Below are positions 5,053 through 6,287 of a stretch of DNA of 6,287 nt, one piece after another. Numbering within the stretch: the stretch's first letter is position 1; the number at the start of each line of letters is the position of its first letter. The notes beneath the pieces were generated by a model, which worked only from the letters and a program-made list of their open reading frames with translations, did not search any database and was not told the DNA's origin. The translations under genes and the position numbers were made by a program. This DNA comes from JAAFIP01 sp043769005 (GTDB lineage Bacteria; Pseudomonadota; Gammaproteobacteria; Burkholderiales; Burkholderiaceae_C), in the NCBI GenBank assembly GCA_043769005.1, contig JAYVJV010000021.1, positions 1-6,287 of the forward strand. Direction: 5' to 3'.

Positions 5053-6114
5053 TCACACCACCACCCGACAAATCATCATGGCCAACTGGTGCAGCGCCAC
5101 CCAGGCGTCCGCTGGCCAGCCGGGTTGCTTGAGGCCCTTGACGATGCCGTCCACCTGGTGGGCAGCGTGCAGCAGGTTGGCAGCATCTACCGACGACAGG
5201 CGCGGCAAGATGCGTTCAAACAGCTTTTGCTTCACGCCCCAGACCCGCGCCTCTTGCAGGGCCATGGGCAGGGGTTTGCCGTCATCCATCAGGCTTTTCA
5301 GGCGGTGCAGGGCACGAATGTCCTCGCTGATGGCCCAGTGCACCAGCACGGTGGCCTCGCCTTCGGCTTGCAGGCCGTCCAGCATACGCTGCACACGCTC
5401 CAGGTTGCCCGCCAGCACGGCCTCGCTCAGCTTGAACACGTCGTAGCGGGCGACGTTGAGCACGGCGGCTTCTACTTCGTCAAAGCTCAGTTCGCGTTGG
5501 GCAGTGGCATCGCCAGGGTACAGCAGGGCCAGCTTTTGCATCTCTTGGTGTGCGGCCAGCAGGTTGCCCTCTACCCGGTCGGCAAAAAATTTTAAAGTGC
5601 GCTCGCCCTCTTCGCCGCCTTTCACACGCAGGTGCAGAGCCTGCATGCGCTGGGCGATCCACTGGGGCAGCACGCGCCGCTCGATGCTGTCGATCTGCAT
5701 GGTTATGCCAAAACTTTCTAAAGCGCCAAACCACGCGCCCGTCTTGGTCATTTTGTCCAGCTTGGGCAGAATAAATAGAGTAAGCGTGCTGTCATTATCT
5801 TGCGCGGCCTGCGCTAGCTGCTGGATGGCCGGGCTGCCCTCTTTGCCGGGCTTGCCCGTGGGCACGCGCACCTCGACGATTTGCTTGTCGGCAAACAGGC
5901 TGAGCGAGCCGCCCGAGGCCAGCACCTCGCTCCAGTCAAAATGCGCGCCCGCAACCGTGTGCACCGTGCGCTCGGTGTAGCCCTGCGTGCGCGCATGCGC
6001 GCGGATGGCATCTGCCGCCTCCTGAATCAACAGCGGCTCGTCGCCGTGCAGGGTGTACAGGGGTTTGAGCCCGCGTTGCAGGTGTTGGGAAAGTTGCAGG
6101 GCGGCAAGTTGCAT
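5053..6114 (-). CDS. holA: DNA polymerase III, delta subunit
   Basis: The 353-residue product is close to E. coli HolA (343). Delta is the clamp-loader subunit that opens the beta sliding clamp; it acts in the cytosolic gamma/tau complex. Recognisable features are the N-terminal QRGLKPLYTLHGDEPLLIQE (13-32), FADKQIVEVRVPTGKPGK (74-91) with the family's beta-contacting region nearby, LPKLDKMTKTGAWF (116-129), RVEGNLLAAHQEMQKLALL (180-198), ARYDVFKLSEAVLAGN (222-237) and the C-terminal helical domain ending HQLAMMICRVVV. The ATG at 6114 gives the expected N-terminus. It is the first gene of a likely operon with proA 12 nt downstream. In related Burkholderiales I recall leuS and lptE before holA; here a different gene and a hairpin precede it. 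Codons 105-115 are unusually AT-rich. Confidence 0.96.
   Translation of the reverse strand: MQLAALQLSQHLQRGLKPLYTLHGDEPLLIQEAADAIRAHARTQGYTERTVHTVAGAHFDWSEVLASGGSLSLFADKQIVEVRVPTGKPGKEGSPAIQQLAQAAQDNDSTLTLFILPKLDKMTKTGAWFGALESFGITMQIDSIERRVLPQWIAQRMQALHLRVKGGEEGERTLKFFADRVEGNLLAAHQEMQKLALLYPGDATAQRELSFDEVEAAVLNVARYDVFKLSEAVLAGNLERVQRMLDGLQAEGEATVLVHWAISEDIRALHRLKSLMDDGKPLPMALQEARVWGVKQKLFERILPRLSSVDAANLLHAAHQVDGIVKGLKQPGWPADAWVALHQLAMMICRVVV
5771..5800 (-). repeat. Possible decayed TAGCTGCTTACGC repeat inside holA
   Basis: The plus strand ATAAATAGAGTAAGCGTGCT resembles the reverse complement of the gshB-end copy (ATATAGCGTAAGCAGCTAGC). ATAGxGTAAGC is shared, but a one-base insertion and several changes follow. 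It sits in an AT-rich patch that encodes HolA residues 105-115. The match is weak and could be chance. Confidence 0.35.
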
Positions 6115-6127
6115 AGCCCCAAGTTTA

Positions 6128-6160
6128 AGGGCTTGCGCAGCGCTGCCGCCAGCAAGCCCT
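6128..6160 (-). terminator. Hairpin between the DUF1232 gene and holA
   Basis: AGGGCTTGC (6128-6136) and GCAAGCCCT (6152-6160) form a perfect 9-bp stem around a 15-nt loop. On the minus strand it starts 20 nt after the DUF1232 stop and is followed by TAAACTT, a poor T-tract. It is likely a terminator for the upstream gene or an attenuator before holA, whose start is 13 nt further on. The stem is clear; the function is inferred. Confidence 0.55.
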
Positions 6161-6179
6161 CTCGCCTAAAGAACGGCCC

Positions 6180-6287
6180 TTAGCCGATGTGGATGGCGCT
6201 GCGCACCGACTCGGGCAACTTCTTGAGCAACCACTTCACGCCAAAGGTGACGATGAGTACGTCGTCCACCGCACCCAGGAAGGGGAT
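6180..6287 (-). CDS. DUF1232/YkvA-like membrane protein, C-terminal fragment
   Basis: Thirty-five codons plus a TAA stop are visible; the gene starts beyond the right edge. The fragment IPFLGAVDDVLIVTFGVKWL followed by LKKLPESVRSA fits the second half of the DUF1232 (YkvA) domain, where an IPxxGxxDD motif leads into a hydrophobic helix and a short charged tail. The family comprises small membrane-associated proteins of unknown biochemical role. A hairpin follows the stop. Only the fragment can be judged, so the assignment is a moderate-confidence motif match. Confidence 0.65.
   Translation of the reverse strand: MPFLGAVDDVLIVTFGVKWLLKKLPESVRSAIHIG

Overview
The window looks like a chromosomal segment of a betaproteobacterium of the order Burkholderiales, most likely family Comamonadaceae (Rhodoferax, Polaromonas or Acidovorax-like). 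This rests on the GC-rich codon use, the closeness of the proteins to the versions I know from that group, and several copies of a short dispersed repeat (core TAGCTGCTTxCGC) that I associate with these genomes. This is recall and inference, not a database result.

Left part, + strand (1-2454). The window opens in the last 65 codons of a Kup-type K+ uptake protein. Next come a complete BenE-family benzoate/H+ symporter-like membrane protein (239-1444) and glutathione synthetase gshB (1501-2454). The genes point the same way with short gaps but have no obvious common function. The usual partner gshA is not in the window.

Middle (2455-2932). This 478-bp gap lies between convergent genes and has no convincing gene, but it is rich in structure. 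It holds a dispersed-repeat copy that overlaps the gshB stop codon and a tandem array of four 14-bp units. It also holds two long hairpins in inverted orientation that share an identical 28-nt loop while their stems have diverged with compensatory changes. A small terminator-like hairpin serves the minus-strand operon. The twin hairpin pair is the most novel-looking signal in the window.

Right part, - strand (2933-6287). Read in the direction of transcription, there is the end of a DUF1232/YkvA-like membrane protein (6287-6180), a strong hairpin, holA (DNA polymerase III delta), proA (gamma-glutamyl phosphate reductase) and a YafJ-like class II glutamine amidotransferase. holA, proA and yafJ are 12 and 2 nt apart and probably form one operon. 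Their roles are clamp loading, proline synthesis and an unassigned glutaminase-type activity.

A recurring theme is short repeats living inside genes. proA carries two different ones in frame, at its N-terminus and in a loop after the catalytic cysteine. benE carries one in a membrane helix, and holA probably carries a decayed copy.
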